Assembly (NCBI RefSeq): GCF_003337715.1
Contig: NZ_QPIX01000002.1
Location: forward strand, 248,001 to 312,000
Origin: Ciceribacter lividus
GTDB lineage: Bacteria; Pseudomonadota; Alphaproteobacteria; Rhizobiales; Rhizobiaceae
Length of the DNA: 64,000 nucleotides
Direction of reading: 5' to 3'
Each line of letters starts with the position of its first letter. Position 1 is the first letter of the stretch. The notes under the pieces were generated by a model. That model was given only the letters and a program-made list of their open reading frames with translations, was not told the DNA's origin and did not search any database. Positions 19,328-29,605 of this stretch are shown here, piece by piece. The translations under genes and the position numbers were made by a program.

Positions 19328-21748
19328 ATGACCGAAGTTACGTCTGTCGCGCCCGAGAGCAATACCTATCCGGTGCTGCCGCTGCGCGACATCGTGGTCT
19401 TCCCGCACATGATCGTGCCGCTGTTCGTCGGCCGCGAGAAGTCCATTCGCGCGCTCGAGGAAGTCATGGGTTCCGACAAGCAGATCATGCTGGCGACTCA
19501 GATCAACGCCGGCGATGACGATCCGGAACCCTCGGCGATCTACCAGGTCGGGACCGTCGCCAACGTCCTGCAACTGCTGAAGCTCCCCGACGGGACCGTG
19601 AAGGTGCTCATCGAAGGCCGCGCCCGCGCGAACATCGAGGAATACACCGGCCGCGAGGAATTCTACGAAGCCCGTGCCCATATCCTGGCCGAGCCCGCCG
19701 AGGATGCCGTCGAGATCGAGGCGCTGAGCCGCTCGGTGGTCTCGGAATTCGAGAACTACGTCAAGCTTAACAAGAAGATCTCGCCGGAAGTCGTCGGCGC
19801 CGCAAGCCAGATCGAGGACTACTCGAAGCTCGCTGACACGGTCGCTTCGCACCTGTCGATCAAGATCACCGAGAAGCAGGAAATGCTCGAAACGGTGAGC
19901 GTCAAGGCGCGCCTTGAAAAGGCTCTCGGCTTCATGGAAGGCGAGATCTCCGTTCTGCAGGTCGAAAAGCGCATCCGCTCGCGCGTCAAGCGCCAGATGG
20001 AGAAGACCCAGCGCGAGTACTACCTCAATGAGCAGATGAAGGCGATCCAGAAGGAGCTCGGCGAGGGCGAGGACGGCCGCGACGAGATGGCCGAACTCGA
20101 GGAGCGCATCAACAAGACCAAGCTTTCCAAGGAAGGCAAGGAAAAGGCCGAGGCGGAGCTGAAGAAGCTGCGTCACATGAGCCCGATGTCGGCGGAAGCG
20201 ACCGTCGTGCGCAACTATCTCGACTGGCTGCTCGGTCTGCCCTGGGGCAAGAAGTCGAAGGTCAAGATCGACCTCAACGCCGCCGAGAAGATCCTCGACG
20301 AGGATCATTACGGCCTCGACAAGGTCAAGGAGCGGATCGTCGAATACCTCGCCGTGCAGGCGCGTGCGACGAAGCTGAAAGGCCCGATCCTCTGCCTCGT
20401 CGGCCCTCCGGGCGTCGGCAAGACCTCGCTCGCCAAGTCGATCGCCAAGGCCACCGGCCGTGAATACGTCCGCATGGCGCTCGGCGGTGTCCGTGACGAA
20501 GCCGAGATCCGCGGTCACCGCCGCACCTACATCGGCTCGATGCCCGGCAAGGTCATCCAGTCGCTGAAGAAGGCGAAGCGCACGAACCCGCTCTTCCTGC
20601 TCGACGAGATCGACAAGATGGGCATGGACTTCCGTGGCGATCCGTCGGCAGCGCTGCTCGAGGTGCTCGATCCGGAACAGAACGCGACCTTCATGGACCA
20701 CTACCTCGAGGTCGAATACGATCTGTCGAACGTGATGTTCATCACCACGGCGAATACGCTGAACATTCCGGCGCCGCTGATGGACCGCATGGAGATCATC
20801 CGTATCGCCGGCTACACCGAGGACGAGAAGCTGGAAATCGCCAAGCGGCACCTGCTGCCGAAGGCGATCAAGGAACACGCCCTGCGCCCCGAGGAGTTCT
20901 CGCTTTCGGATGACGCGATCGTGTCGATCATCCAGCAGTACACCCGCGAGGCCGGTGTCCGTAACTTCGAGCGCGAGCTGATGAAGGTCGCCCGCAAGGC
21001 GGTCACCGAGATCATCAAGGGCAACGTGAAGTCGGTCGCGGTCACCGCGCAGAACATCCACGACTATCTCGGCGTCCCGCGCTTCCGTCATGGCGAGGCC
21101 GAGGGCGAGGATCAGGTCGGTGTCGTCACCGGGCTGGCCTGGACCGAGGTCGGCGGCGAACTGCTGACGATCGAAGGCGTGATGATGCCGGGCAAGGGCC
21201 GCATGACGGTCACCGGCAACCTGCGCGAGGTGATGAAGGAGTCCATTTCGGCGGCGGCGTCTTATGTCCGCTCGCGCGCCGTGGACTTCGGCATCGAGCC
21301 GCCGCGCTTCGACAAGTCGGACATCCACGTCCACGTGCCGGAAGGCGCCACCCCGAAGGACGGTCCTTCGGCCGGTGTCGCGATGGCGACCGCCATCGTC
21401 TCCGTGATGACCGGCATTCCGGTCCGCAAGGATATCGCGATGACCGGCGAGATCACGCTGCGCGGGCGCGTCCTGCCGATCGGCGGGCTCAAGGAAAAGC
21501 TCCTCGCGGCGCTGCGGGGCGGTATCAAGAAGGTCCTGATCCCGGAAGAAAACGCCAAGGATCTGGCGGACATTCCGGACAACGTGAAGAACAGTCTGGA
21601 GATCGTTCCGGTTTCGCGGATGGGCGAGGTGATCCGCCAGGCGCTGGTCCGGGTTCCCGAGCGGATCGAGTGGGACGGCACCGTCGAAGGCCCGACCGTG
21701 GCTGCGGTCGACGTCACCGACGACGCCGGGCAGACCATCGCTCACTGA
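19328..21748 (+). CDS. lon: Lon ATP-dependent protease
   Basis: Lon degrades misfolded and regulatory proteins in the cytoplasm. In alphaproteobacteria it targets CcrM, DnaA and SciP. The 806-residue protein has the three standard parts: N-terminal substrate-binding domain ([15 protein letters not shown] from residue 14), AAA+ module with Walker [14 protein letters not shown] and Walker [10 protein letters not shown], and a C-terminal peptidase with the Ser-Lys dyad in [13 protein letters not shown] (Ser near 680) and [10 protein letters not shown] (Lys about 43 residues later). The start follows AAAGGAAAC; an upstream in-frame ATG would add residues unlike the family. The ending [12 protein letters not shown] is a normal acidic tail. 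Confidence 0.97.
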   Translation: MTEVTSVAPESNTYPVLPLRDIVVFPHMIVPLFVGREKSIRALEEVMGSDKQIMLATQINAGDDDPEPSAIYQVGTVANVLQLLKLPDGTVKVLIEGRARANIEEYTGREEFYEARAHILAEPAEDAVEIEALSRSVVSEFENYVKLNKKISPEVVGAASQIEDYSKLADTVASHLSIKITEKQEMLETVSVKARLEKALGFMEGEISVLQVEKRIRSRVKRQMEKTQREYYLNEQMKAIQKELGEGEDGRDEMAELEERINKTKLSKEGKEKAEAELKKLRHMSPMSAEATVVRNYLDWLLGLPWGKKSKVKIDLNAAEKILDEDHYGLDKVKERIVEYLAVQARATKLKGPILCLVGPPGVGKTSLAKSIAKATGREYVRMALGGVRDEAEIRGHRRTYIGSMPGKVIQSLKKAKRTNPLFLLDEIDKMGMDFRGDPSAALLEVLDPEQNATFMDHYLEVEYDLSNVMFITTANTLNIPAPLMDRMEIIRIAGYTEDEKLEIAKRHLLPKAIKEHALRPEEFSLSDDAIVSIIQQYTREAGVRNFERELMKVARKAVTEIIKGNVKSVAVTAQNIHDYLGVPRFRHGEAEGEDQVGVVTGLAWTEVGGELLTIEGVMMPGKGRMTVTGNLREVMKESISAAASYVRSRAVDFGIEPPRFDKSDIHVHVPEGATPKDGPSAGVAMATAIVSVMTGIPVRKDIAMTGEITLRGRVLPIGGLKEKLLAALRGGIKKVLIPEENAKDLADIPDNVKNSLEIVPVSRMGEVIRQALVRVPERIEWDGTVEGPTVAAVDVTDDAGQTIAH

Positions 21749-21791
21749 GGACTTTCGGCCATAGTCTCGTCAAAATGGCACATCGACATCG

Positions 21792-21821
21792 AAAAGGCTG
21801 GCATTTTTGCCAGCCTTTTTT
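21792..21821 (+). terminator. Intrinsic terminator after lon
   Basis: AAAAGGCTGGCA and TGCCAGCCTTTT form a perfect 12-bp stem with a TTTT loop and further T's, 44 bases after the lon stop. The symmetric A- and T-runs mean it could work in both directions. Confidence 0.92.
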
Positions 21822-21953
21822 GTGTAAATAAGCCGAAACCCCTTGTTTTCCGGGCGATTGCGGTGCTTTTGGGTTGCTCAGGGCAGATGCTTACGTATTC
21901 TCCGCCTGACTTATCCATTGAGTCGTTTCATACCAATCAGAAAGGGTGGAAAC

Positions 21954-22229
21954 ATGAATAAGAACGAACTCGTATCCGCGGTTGCCGAGAAGGCCGGTCT
22001 GACCAAGGCTGACGCCGCTTCTGCCGTCGACGCCGTTTTTGAAACGGTCCAGGGCGAGCTGAAGAAGGGCGGCGACGTTCGCCTCGCTGGTTTCGGTGCC
22101 TTCACCGTTTCCCGCCGCGAAGCTTCGAAGGGCCGTAATCCCTCGACCGGCGCGGAAGTCGACATCCCGGCGCGCAACGTTCCGAAGTTCACGGCCGGCA
22201 AGGGCCTGAAGGACGCCGTCAACAGCTGA
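21954..22229 (+). CDS. hupB: DNA-binding protein HU
   Basis: HU is a small nucleoid protein that bends and compacts DNA as a dimer. The 91-residue sequence is full length. It begins MNKNELVSAVAEKAGLTKAD and has GFGAFTVSRREASKGRNPST leading into the beta-arms that carry the conserved R-N-P motif, then IPARNVPKFTAGKGLKDAVN. The start follows AAAGGGTGG. Rhizobia usually have lon directly before hupB, as here. It has its own upstream gap and terminator. Confidence 0.96.
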   Translation: MNKNELVSAVAEKAGLTKADAASAVDAVFETVQGELKKGGDVRLAGFGAFTVSRREASKGRNPSTGAEVDIPARNVPKFTAGKGLKDAVNS

Positions 22230-22291
22230 TTTCCGCCCGCGCAGGCGGATGGACCCGGCGTCCTCCGCAAGCGCCTGGAATCGACCTGACG

Positions 22292-22320
22292 AAGCCCGGC
22301 CTCGACGGCCGGGCTTTTCC
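22292..22320 (+). terminator. Intrinsic terminator after hupB
   Basis: AAGCCCGGCC and GGCCGGGCTT form a perfect 10-bp stem with a TCGAC loop followed by TTCCTTTT, 62 bases after the hupB stop. Confidence 0.9.
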
Positions 22321-22389
22321 TTTTCCGGCGATTGCATATCGAGCCACTCTGGCCTATCCCTTCTTGCGCCGGCCGAAGACCGGCAATTC

Positions 22390-22530
22390 GTTCTCAGGGC
22401 GGGGTGAAATTCCCCACCGGCGGTATGAGGTTCGCCCTCGAGCCCGCGAGCGCCGCTTTCCGATGAGGGCGGGTCAGCAGATCCGGTGCGATGCCGGAGC
22501 CGACGGTCACAGTCCGGATGGAAGAGAATG
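22390..22530 (+). promoter_or_regulatory. FMN riboswitch (RFN element)
   Basis: The conserved RFN blocks appear in order: GGGCGGGGTGAAATTCCC, ACCGGCGGT, AGCCCGCGAGC, GGTCAGCAGATCCGGTG, CCGGAGCCGACGGT and AGTCCGGATGGAAGAGA. Together these make the six-helix junction that binds flavin mononucleotide. The element ends about 157 bases before the ribN ATG. When FMN is abundant it should lower expression of the gene below, by early termination or by hiding the ribosome binding site. I do not see a clean terminator hairpin with a T-run after it, so translational control is slightly more likely. Confidence 0.95.
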
Positions 22531-22687
22531 AGGATGTGGCAACTGTTGGTCCCGGCTTCGGGACGAACGGTTCGCTTCGTGCACGGGAAGGCGCGCCGGC
22601 CGTGGGCCGTAGCGTTGCCCGCACGCCTGTGCGTCACCCCTCATGCGTCCTGGTTTGTGCTGGTCCTTTGTGTCGAAGGGAAAAGAC

Positions 22688-23587
22688 ATGAATCAGAGCC
22701 GCCTTGCGCTCACCCGGTCCGGCGCCGTCCTCGGCGCCGCTTTCATGGTTCTGGCGGGCATCGCCTTCGCCGTGGTCAACGTCGCGACCCAGTGGGTGGC
22801 GATGGTCGAGGGCTTTCCTGCCACCTCGATCGCCTTCTGGCAATATGCCTTCGCGCTCGTCCTGTCGGTCCCGCTGCTGCGGCGGCTCGGCCTGCGGGCC
22901 ATGCGCACCCGCTTTCCGGGCCGTCACCTGGCGCGCGTGCTGCTCGCGGCCTTCGGCGTCCAGGCCTGGGTGGAGGGGCTCGCCACGGTGCCGATCTGGC
23001 AGGCGATCGCACTCGCGATGACCTCGCCCTTCTTCATCATCGTCGGCGCGAAGCTTTTCCTCGGAGAGGAGGTCGGCTGGAAACGCTGGGCGGCGACGCT
23101 CACCGGTTTTTCAGGTGCGATGGTCATCCTGCAACCGTGGTCGGAGGCCTTCACCATGGCCTCGCTGCTGCCTGTGGTCGCTGCCCTGCTCTGGGGCGCG
23201 TCCTCGCTGCTCGTCAAGGACCTGACCGCACATGAGCGGCCCGAAATGATCACCATCTGGCTCCTCGTGCTGCTGACGCCGATCAATGCCGGACTTGCAG
23301 CGGTCGCAGGCTTCGCCGTCCCGACCGGCAGTGGGCTTGCCGTGCTCCTCGTCGCCGGCCTGCTGACGGCGGCCGGACAGTATTTCCTGACGGCAGCCTA
23401 CAAGGCGGCCGACGCCGCCTACGTCCAGCCCTTCGACGATCTGAAGCTGCCGCTCAACGTGCTGGCCGGCTGGATCGCCTTCGGCTATGCGCCGGCCGGT
23501 TATCTCTGGGTGGGCGCCGTGATGATCCTCGGTGCTTCGCTCTTCCTGATGGCGAGCGAATTTGCCGGGGAGAAGGGCAGGGGGTAA
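22688..23587 (+). CDS. ribN: Riboflavin transporter, DMT/EamA superfamily
   Basis: The 299-residue protein has about ten hydrophobic segments in two EamA halves (roughly 10-140 and 150-285), the layout of drug/metabolite transporters. An FMN riboswitch directly upstream is strong evidence that the substrate is a flavin. RibN, known from rhizobia and other proteobacteria, is a riboflavin importer of exactly this family. The start follows GAAGGGAAAAG. Sequence alone would allow other DMT substrates; the riboswitch settles the assignment. Confidence 0.87.
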   Translation: MNQSRLALTRSGAVLGAAFMVLAGIAFAVVNVATQWVAMVEGFPATSIAFWQYAFALVLSVPLLRRLGLRAMRTRFPGRHLARVLLAAFGVQAWVEGLATVPIWQAIALAMTSPFFIIVGAKLFLGEEVGWKRWAATLTGFSGAMVILQPWSEAFTMASLLPVVAALLWGASSLLVKDLTAHERPEMITIWLLVLLTPINAGLAAVAGFAVPTGSGLAVLLVAGLLTAAGQYFLTAAYKAADAAYVQPFDDLKLPLNVLAGWIAFGYAPAGYLWVGAVMILGASLFLMASEFAGEKGRG

Positions 23588-23701
23588 GCCTCGACGCGGG
23601 CACGACGCAATATCCCGGTATTTCGGCGGGGATGTCACAGGCGTGTAACGGGAAACGCGCACAAGCCTCCTGTCTCATTTGAGGAAGCAGGAGGTTTTCC
23701 G

Positions 23702-25900
23702 ATGAAGTACCGCATTTCGCGCGCAGCATTCATGACTGCGCTGCTGACGTCCGTGGCCATGCCCGCCGCCGCAGAACAGGTTTTCAATCGTATCGCATCC
23801 TTCCCGGTCGCCGCCAATCTTGCCGCCGACAAGGAAAAGTCCACCGTCACCTCGGCGGAGATCATCGCCGCGACGGAGGACGGCAACACGCTTGTCTATT
23901 CCGACAGCCCGCTCGGCGCGATCGGCTTCATCGACATCTCCGACGCCCGCGCTCCGAAGGCCGGCGGTGCGCTGATGATGGACGGAGAGCCGACCTCGGT
24001 CGCCGTCGCCGGCGGCAAGGTGCTCGCGGCAGTCAACACCTCGGAAAGCTATGTGAAGCCCTCGGGCAAGCTCGCGATCGTCGATATCGCCTCGAAGACG
24101 GTCGAGGCCAGCTGCGACCTCGGCGGACAGCCCGATTCCGTCGCCGTCTCCCCTGACAAGAGTTTCGCCGCCATCGCCATCGAGAACGAGCGCGATGAGG
24201 AGCTGAACGACGGCAAGCTGCCGCAGATGCCGGCGGGCGATCTCGCAATCGTCGCGCTGAAGGACGGTGCTGCCGATTGCGCCACGATGAAGCACGTCAC
24301 GCTGACCGGCCTTGCCGAGGTCGGCGGCGACGACCCGGAACCCGAATTCGTCTCGATCAACGGCCGCGGCGAGATTGCCCTGACGCTGCAGGAGAACAAT
24401 CACATCGTGATCGTCGACGGCAAGACCGGTGCAGTCGTGTCGCATTTCTCCGCCGGCACCGTCGACCTCGAAGGCATCGACACCAAGTCGGACGGCGCGC
24501 TGAACTTCACCGGCAAGAAGGCGGGCGTCAAGCGCGAGCCGGATGCCGTCAAGTGGCTCGATGACGATCGTCTCGTCGTCGCCAACGAGGGCGACTACGA
24601 AGGTGGCTCGCGCAGCTTCACCATCTTCGACAAGACCGGCAAGGTGCTCTTCGAATCGGGTCCTTCGCTCGAGCGAGAGATTGCCGCGATCGGCCATTTC
24701 CCGGACAAGCGCGCGAAGTCGAAGGGCGTCGAGCTTGAAGGCCTGGAAGTCGCACGCTTCGGCGACGACCGCTACATCTTCGTCCTTTCCGAGCGTGCCT
24801 CGGTGGTCGGCGTTTACAAGGACACCGGCGCCGAGCCGCAGTTGCTCGGCCTGCTGCCGTCCGGCATTTCTCCGGAGGGAGCGGTCGCCATTCCCGGCCG
24901 CAATCTTCTCGCCACCGCCAACGAGGCGGATCTCGTCGAGGACGGCGCCGCCCGCTCGCACGTGATGCTCTACGAACTCGGCGAAGGCGAAGCCGCCTAT
25001 CCGACGATCCGTTCGGAAACGGTCGACGGCAACCCGATCGGCTGGGGCGCGCTCTCCGGCCTCGTCGGCGACGCGGAAAAGGCAGGTCAGCTCTATGCCG
25101 TCAATGACAGCTTCTACAGCATGCAGCCGCGGATCTTCACGATCGACGCAACCAGGAAGCCCGCCCGGATCACCGATGCGCTCGCCGTGACCCGCAATGG
25201 CGAGCCCGCCCAGAAGCTCGACATCGAGGGCATCACGCTCGACGGCGAGGGCGGCTTCTGGCTCGCCTCGGAAGGCAACAGCGAGAAGCTGGTGCCGCAT
25301 GCGCTCTACCATGTGAACGCCAAGGGTGAGATCAAGGAAGAGATCGCGCTCCCCGCCGAACTGCTGAAGGGCGAGACCCGCTTCGGCCTCGAAGGCGTGA
25401 CGCGGGTCGGCACCGGCGACGACGCGGTGCTGTGGATGGCCGTGCAGCGCGAGTGGAAGGACGACGAGAAGGGCACCGTCAAGCTCCTCGCCTACAAGCC
25501 GGAGGCCAAGGAATGGGGCGCCGTGCGCTATCCGCTGGAGAAGACCGAAGCCGGCTGGGTCGGCCTTTCGGAGATCACCGCTCATGGCGACCACCTCTAC
25601 CTCATCGAGCGCGACAACCAGATCGGCGACCAGGCGAAAATCAAGAAGCTCTACCGCGTCGCTATCGCCGACCTGAAGCCGGCCGCGATCGGCAGCGCGC
25701 TTCCCACCGTCGCCAAGGAAGAGGTCCACGACTTCGTTCCGGACCTGAAGGCCGCCACCAGCGGCTATGTCGTCGACAAGCTTGAAGGCTTCGCCTTCGA
25801 CGCCGCCGGCACCGCCTACGCCGTCACCGATAATGACGGCGTCGACGACTCGTCCGGCGAGACGCTGTTCTTCGCAGTCGACCTCAAGGGCACCAACTGA
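23702..25900 (+). CDS. Secreted esterase-like phytase-family protein with N-terminal beta-propeller
   Basis: The 732-residue precursor starts with a signal peptide ending ...MPAAA-EQ near residue 24. Residues 30-400 carry repeated blades with phrases such as GAIGFIDISDARAPKAGGAL, LAIVDI and GDLAIVAL, like choice-of-anchor/LVIVD beta-propellers. The C-terminal third (about 420-725) has the esterase-like phytase domain signatures GWGALSGLVGDAEKAG, LDIEGITLDGEGGFW and KLEGFAFDAAGTAYAVTDND, with acidic residues that could bind calcium and phosphate. It is probably periplasmic or extracellular and may release phosphate from organic esters, but no activity is proven. It stands alone between ribN and the aldo/keto reductase and ends at a strong terminator. 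Confidence 0.75.
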   Translation: MKYRISRAAFMTALLTSVAMPAAAEQVFNRIASFPVAANLAADKEKSTVTSAEIIAATEDGNTLVYSDSPLGAIGFIDISDARAPKAGGALMMDGEPTSVAVAGGKVLAAVNTSESYVKPSGKLAIVDIASKTVEASCDLGGQPDSVAVSPDKSFAAIAIENERDEELNDGKLPQMPAGDLAIVALKDGAADCATMKHVTLTGLAEVGGDDPEPEFVSINGRGEIALTLQENNHIVIVDGKTGAVVSHFSAGTVDLEGIDTKSDGALNFTGKKAGVKREPDAVKWLDDDRLVVANEGDYEGGSRSFTIFDKTGKVLFESGPSLEREIAAIGHFPDKRAKSKGVELEGLEVARFGDDRYIFVLSERASVVGVYKDTGAEPQLLGLLPSGISPEGAVAIPGRNLLATANEADLVEDGAARSHVMLYELGEGEAAYPTIRSETVDGNPIGWGALSGLVGDAEKAGQLYAVNDSFYSMQPRIFTIDATRKPARITDALAVTRNGEPAQKLDIEGITLDGEGGFWLASEGNSEKLVPHALYHVNAKGEIKEEIALPAELLKGETRFGLEGVTRVGTGDDAVLWMAVQREWKDDEKGTVKLLAYKPEAKEWGAVRYPLEKTEAGWVGLSEITAHGDHLYLIERDNQIGDQAKIKKLYRVAIADLKPAAIGSALPTVAKEEVHDFVPDLKAATSGYVVDKLEGFAFDAAGTAYAVTDNDGVDDSSGETLFFAVDLKGTN

Positions 25901-25922
25901 TCATCGTCCTCCCAAGACGATT

Positions 25923-25960
25923 GGAGGCCGGGTGAGCGATCACCCGGCCTCCGCCTTTTC
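25923..25960. terminator. Strong terminator between convergent genes
   Basis: GGAGGCCGGGTG and CACCCGGCCTCC form a perfect 12-bp stem with a 6-base loop followed by GCCTTTTCC on the plus strand. It ends transcription of the phytase-like gene and may also serve the convergent aldo/keto reductase. Confidence 0.8.
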
Positions 25961-25976
25961 CGGACTTGCGCTGCTG

Positions 25977-26963
25977 TTACCAGCGGTGATGCACGTGCGG
26001 TGCGACCAGCCGGTCGTAGGTGTCGCGGGCAGCCTTCATCACGTCCGCCGAAAGCGCCGGCAGCTCGGCCGCTGCCGCATTGGCGCGAGCCTGCTCGGCG
26101 TTGCGGGCGCCGGGGATGACCACAGTCACGGCCTCGTTCATCAGGATCCAGCGGAGCGCAAAGGCCGCCATCGACGCGCCTTGCGGCACCAGCTTGCGGA
26201 TTTCCTCCACCGCCTGCAGGCCGACCTCGAACGGAACGCCGGCAAAGGTCTCGCCGACGTCGAAGGCTTCGCCGTGGCGGTTGAAGCTGCGGTGGTCGTC
26301 GGCGGAGAAGGCGGTCCCGGCAGTGATCTTGCCCGAGAGCAGGCCGCTTGCGAGCGGCACGCGGACGATGACGGCGATGTTCTTCCGCTTCGCTTCCTTG
26401 AAGAAGAGGTCGGCGGGCCGCTGGCGGAAGATGTTGTAGATGATCTGGACGCTGACGACGCCGGGATAATCGATCGCCTTCAGGGCTTCCTCGACGCGCG
26501 CGACACTGACGCCGTAGTGGCGGATCTTGCCGGCCTTGCGCAGTTCCTCCATGCCCTCGAAGAGTGCCGGATCATAGTAGACGTCCTGCGGCGGGCAGTG
26601 GAGCTGCACGAGGTCGAGCGAATCGACCTCGAGGTTCGTGAGCGAGCGGTCGATGAAGCGTTCGATATTGGCCTTGGTATAGCCCTCAGCGACGTGCGGA
26701 TCGAGGCGGCGGCCGGCCTTGGTCGCCACCATCGGGCGCTGACCGCCGCGCGACTTCAGCACGTCGGCGATGATCTTTTCCGAGCGTCCGTCGCCGTAGA
26801 CGTCGGCGGTATCGATGAAGGTGACGCCGGCGTCGAGCGCTGCATTGAGCGCCGCGCGTCCGTCGGCCTCGGAGACATCGCCCCAGGAGCCGCCGATCTG
26901 CCAGGCCCCGAAGCCGATCTCGCTGACGGTGAAGGGCGTCTTTCCAAACGAATGGTGTCGCAT
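25977..26963 (-). CDS. Aldo/keto reductase
   Basis: This 328-residue TIM-barrel oxidoreductase has FIDTADVYGDGRSEKII near residue 50-66 (catalytic Asp and Tyr), a Lys in MVATKAGRR, and VQLHCPPQ where the fourth catalytic residue His lies, completing the Asp-Tyr-Lys-His set. The start at MRHHSFGKTPFTVSEIGFG follows AGAGGAGA. A longer reading frame upstream has no family similarity and runs through the divergent promoter region. It probably uses NADPH on sugars or aldehydes, as in the potassium-channel beta / YajO-like group. It is divergent from lpsL. Confidence 0.87.
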   Translation of the reverse strand: MRHHSFGKTPFTVSEIGFGAWQIGGSWGDVSEADGRAALNAALDAGVTFIDTADVYGDGRSEKIIADVLKSRGGQRPMVATKAGRRLDPHVAEGYTKANIERFIDRSLTNLEVDSLDLVQLHCPPQDVYYDPALFEGMEELRKAGKIRHYGVSVARVEEALKAIDYPGVVSVQIIYNIFRQRPADLFFKEAKRKNIAVIVRVPLASGLLSGKITAGTAFSADDHRSFNRHGEAFDVGETFAGVPFEVGLQAVEEIRKLVPQGASMAAFALRWILMNEAVTVVIPGARNAEQARANAAAAELPALSADVMKAARDTYDRLVAPHVHHRW

Positions 26964-27226
26964 AGTGTCTCCTCTATGTCTCCGGTCCTGCCTGCCAGTA
27001 GCAGGCCGAAAGGGCCGGAGCAAGGCGACCCAAGGACGAGGGTGAGGGCGCTCCGGTGGCGCGGCGGCCACAGGTCCCCTTCATTCCCGCCTGCGGCAAT
27101 GCGGTGGGGCGGCGAGCGCTGGACAGGCGGCTGCAACCGGCGCTAATGCCTCTTGCCCCTCTTTTCAGGGCAAACGTGCGGGCGGGTCGGCCCGGCGGGA
27201 CCGCTTTTTCTCTTCGAGGTCACATC

Positions 27227-28243
27227 ATGCGCTATTTCATTACGGGCACCGCCGGCTTCATCGGCTTTCATCTGGCACGCAGGCTGCTGCAGGACGGCCA
27301 CGAGGTCGCGGGCTTTGACGGCATGACGGCCTACTACAATCTCCGCCTCAAGGAGGCGCGGCACGCAGCCCTTGCGCAGTTCCCGGCCTTCCGCCCGACG
27401 CTCGCCATGCTGGAAGACCGCGCGGCGCTCGAAAAGGCGATGATCGACTTCCAGCCCGACGTGATCGTCCATCTCGCCGCCCAGGCGGGCGTGCGCTACA
27501 GCCTCGAAAACCCGAAGGCCTATCTCGATTCCAACCTCATCGGCTCCTGGAACATCCTGGAACTCGCGAAGACCCTGAAGGTCGGTCACCTGATGCTCGC
27601 CTCCACCTCCTCGGTCTATGGCGCGAACCCGGAAGTGCCCTTCCGCGAGACTGACCGCGCCGACGAGCCGCTGACCTTCTACGCCGCCACCAAGAAGGCG
27701 ACGGAGCTGATGGCTCACAGCTATTCGCACCTCTACCGGGTGCCGACCACGGCCTTCCGCTTCTTCACCGTCTACGGCCCCTGGGGGCGTCCGGACATGG
27801 CGCTCTTCAAGTTCGTCAAGGCGATGATCGAGGAGCGCGAGATCGAGGTCTACGGCGAAGGCAAGATGAGCAGAGACTTCACCTATATCGACGACCTCGT
27901 CGATTCGATCGTCGACCTCTCGCGGATCGCGCCGTCGGAGGAAAATCGCGTCGAAGGAAGCGTGAAGGACACGCTCTCGCACCAGGCGCCGTTCCGCGTC
28001 GTCAATATCGGCGGCGGCCAGCCGGTCGGACTTCTCGATTTCATCGAGGTGATCGAGAGCGCCATGGGCAAGCCGGCGAGGCGCAAGATGCTGCCGATGC
28101 AGCAGGGCGACGTGCCGCGCACCTATGCGAGCCCCGACCTCCTCGTCGCGCTCACCGGCAGGAAGCCCGAAACCGGCGTCGACACCGGCGTCCGCCGCTT
28201 CGTCGAATGGTATCTCGAACACCGCGAGGAACTGGGGCTTTAG
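27227..28243 (+). CDS. lpsL: NAD-dependent epimerase, UDP-glucuronate 4-epimerase type
   Basis: The 338-residue protein is an extended SDR. It has GTAGFIG (7-13) for NAD binding, Asp31 for the ribose, [14 protein letters not shown], and catalytic Tyr152/Lys156 in [27 protein letters not shown] is a hallmark of UDP-glucuronate 4-epimerases, which make UDP-galacturonate for lipopolysaccharide and capsule. It closely resembles rhizobial LpsL over its whole length. Role in galacturonate supply for LPS core or exopolysaccharide is inferred. It is the last conserved chromosomal gene before the accessory region. Confidence 0.82.
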   Translation: MRYFITGTAGFIGFHLARRLLQDGHEVAGFDGMTAYYNLRLKEARHAALAQFPAFRPTLAMLEDRAALEKAMIDFQPDVIVHLAAQAGVRYSLENPKAYLDSNLIGSWNILELAKTLKVGHLMLASTSSVYGANPEVPFRETDRADEPLTFYAATKKATELMAHSYSHLYRVPTTAFRFFTVYGPWGRPDMALFKFVKAMIEEREIEVYGEGKMSRDFTYIDDLVDSIVDLSRIAPSEENRVEGSVKDTLSHQAPFRVVNIGGGQPVGLLDFIEVIESAMGKPARRKMLPMQQGDVPRTYASPDLLVALTGRKPETGVDTGVRRFVEWYLEHREELGL

Positions 28244-28405
28244 GGGGGCTAGGGGGAACTGGGGTACGCAACGGCAAGAGCATTCATGTCTTTATATGCG
28301 GACATCGTTACAAGTAGCTGTTGGTAAACTGGTGCACGATGTTGGTCCAAGGTAGGCCCGCCATCTAGTATGCAACCAACACGGCGAGCTACCTGGACCG
28401 GGATA

Positions 28406-29515
28406 ATGGCGACTGGCAGAGAGTATTTCATAGAAGACAAACGGTTCACGCCGTCGCAGTTTCGCCGGCTATCCAAAGCCCGGCAGATTGTAGCCATGGT
28501 CCAATGGTTCCAGTCTCAATACGAAGACCCGGCGCAAGAGACGCCGTATAACGGTCGTGAAGGCGGCTTTCTATGGGTTCACGGTGGCCCATACGATGCT
28601 GACGCCGAACTTCAAGGCGAATTTTCCGACCTTGTCGACTTCGAGATCATCCAGCAAGCCGTGGATGAAGTGACCAGTGACGGTATTTATGAGTGGGCAC
28701 CAATCCGTCATAATGACCATCCTGATGAGGATTACGGCGACGACTCGGTCAGCCACGATCACGACGATGGAATCTATTCACTCGATGAGCCGTTACCCGA
28801 TATCAGCGAGTTCATCGATGATGAGGATGACGAGGCTCAGTTTCCGGAGTTGCCGCCAGGTCAGGATTATCTGACTGATGAGCAGGGGCGTGTTCTGACG
28901 GACGAGCATGCTCGTCCGCTGATAGTAGGTACGCCAGGAGCGCTTGCCGCGGGGGCACTCAATGAATACGTCATAAACGGCCCGGCATATGCAGGAGGTT
29001 CGTTCGCGACGGAAAATGGTGGCGGCATCGTTGATGTAAACGAAAACGGTCTAGTGCCCAGTCCCACGCCGAACAACGATGGGAACGCAGCTTATCAGCA
29101 AGAGCTTCGTTCGCGTATCGAACGGTTGGAGATTGCCCTCGAAACCTACAGCAACAACCTCGCGCCGCGTGATCATAATCGCCCGCCGGAGTTGGTCGAG
29201 CCCGACCCCATTGCGCCTTCCGATTTCAAGATCATTGTCGAAGCAGTTATTGAACTCAAGGGCGATGCTCTGCAGGAACGGCCAGACCCAGTAAGGCTTG
29301 AAGCGAAAGCTTCACTCTTCCGAAGAGTTGCAGGGGCAATCGCTGCTTGGTGCGGTAGAAAGGCGGACGCTGCCGTCGATGCTGGAATTCAGTGGGCAAT
29401 ACCGGCTGGCATAGTGTGGGTGGCTGCAAATCCACAAGAGGTGCAAGCGGCGCTTAATGCCGTTGCAGAGGCTGCTGCTGCCTGGGCGGACTATCTTTCG
29501 GGCGGTATCTTGTAG
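28406..29515 (+). CDS. Accessory protein of unknown function with an E-D-P...G-G-P-Y-D-A motif
   Basis: The 369-residue protein is not assigned to a named family. Near the N-terminus it has QYEDPAQETPYNGREGG followed by GGPYDADAEL, a motif I have seen in many uncharacterised accessory proteins. The middle (90-150) is very acidic. Residues 190-240 are low complexity, a coiled-coil-like LRSRIERLEIALETYSNNL follows near 230, and the C-terminal 45 residues are hydrophobic (WAIPAGIVWVAA and an Ala-rich helix) and may bind a membrane. The start is the ATG preceded by CCGGGAT. It lies between lpsL and the left att repeat, outside the element, and may be a leftover of an older insertion at this tRNA. 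Confidence 0.6.
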   Translation: MATGREYFIEDKRFTPSQFRRLSKARQIVAMVQWFQSQYEDPAQETPYNGREGGFLWVHGGPYDADAELQGEFSDLVDFEIIQQAVDEVTSDGIYEWAPIRHNDHPDEDYGDDSVSHDHDDGIYSLDEPLPDISEFIDDEDDEAQFPELPPGQDYLTDEQGRVLTDEHARPLIVGTPGALAAGALNEYVINGPAYAGGSFATENGGGIVDVNENGLVPSPTPNNDGNAAYQQELRSRIERLEIALETYSNNLAPRDHNRPPELVEPDPIAPSDFKIIVEAVIELKGDALQERPDPVRLEAKASLFRRVAGAIAAWCGRKADAAVDAGIQWAIPAGIVWVAANPQEVQAALNAVAEAAAAWADYLSGGIL

Positions 29516-29605
29516 GTGAGCATGACTGCCACACATGGGATACCTTAGAGACTGCTACGCCGCAGCACAGTCACGCTCTTGTAGATGTTTGAAATGAAAA
29601 CAGAA

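Noticed and set aside
19310..21745. 811-codon antisense frame over lon
   Set aside because: It lies fully inside lon on the other strand with the same shadow composition and no ribosome binding site.
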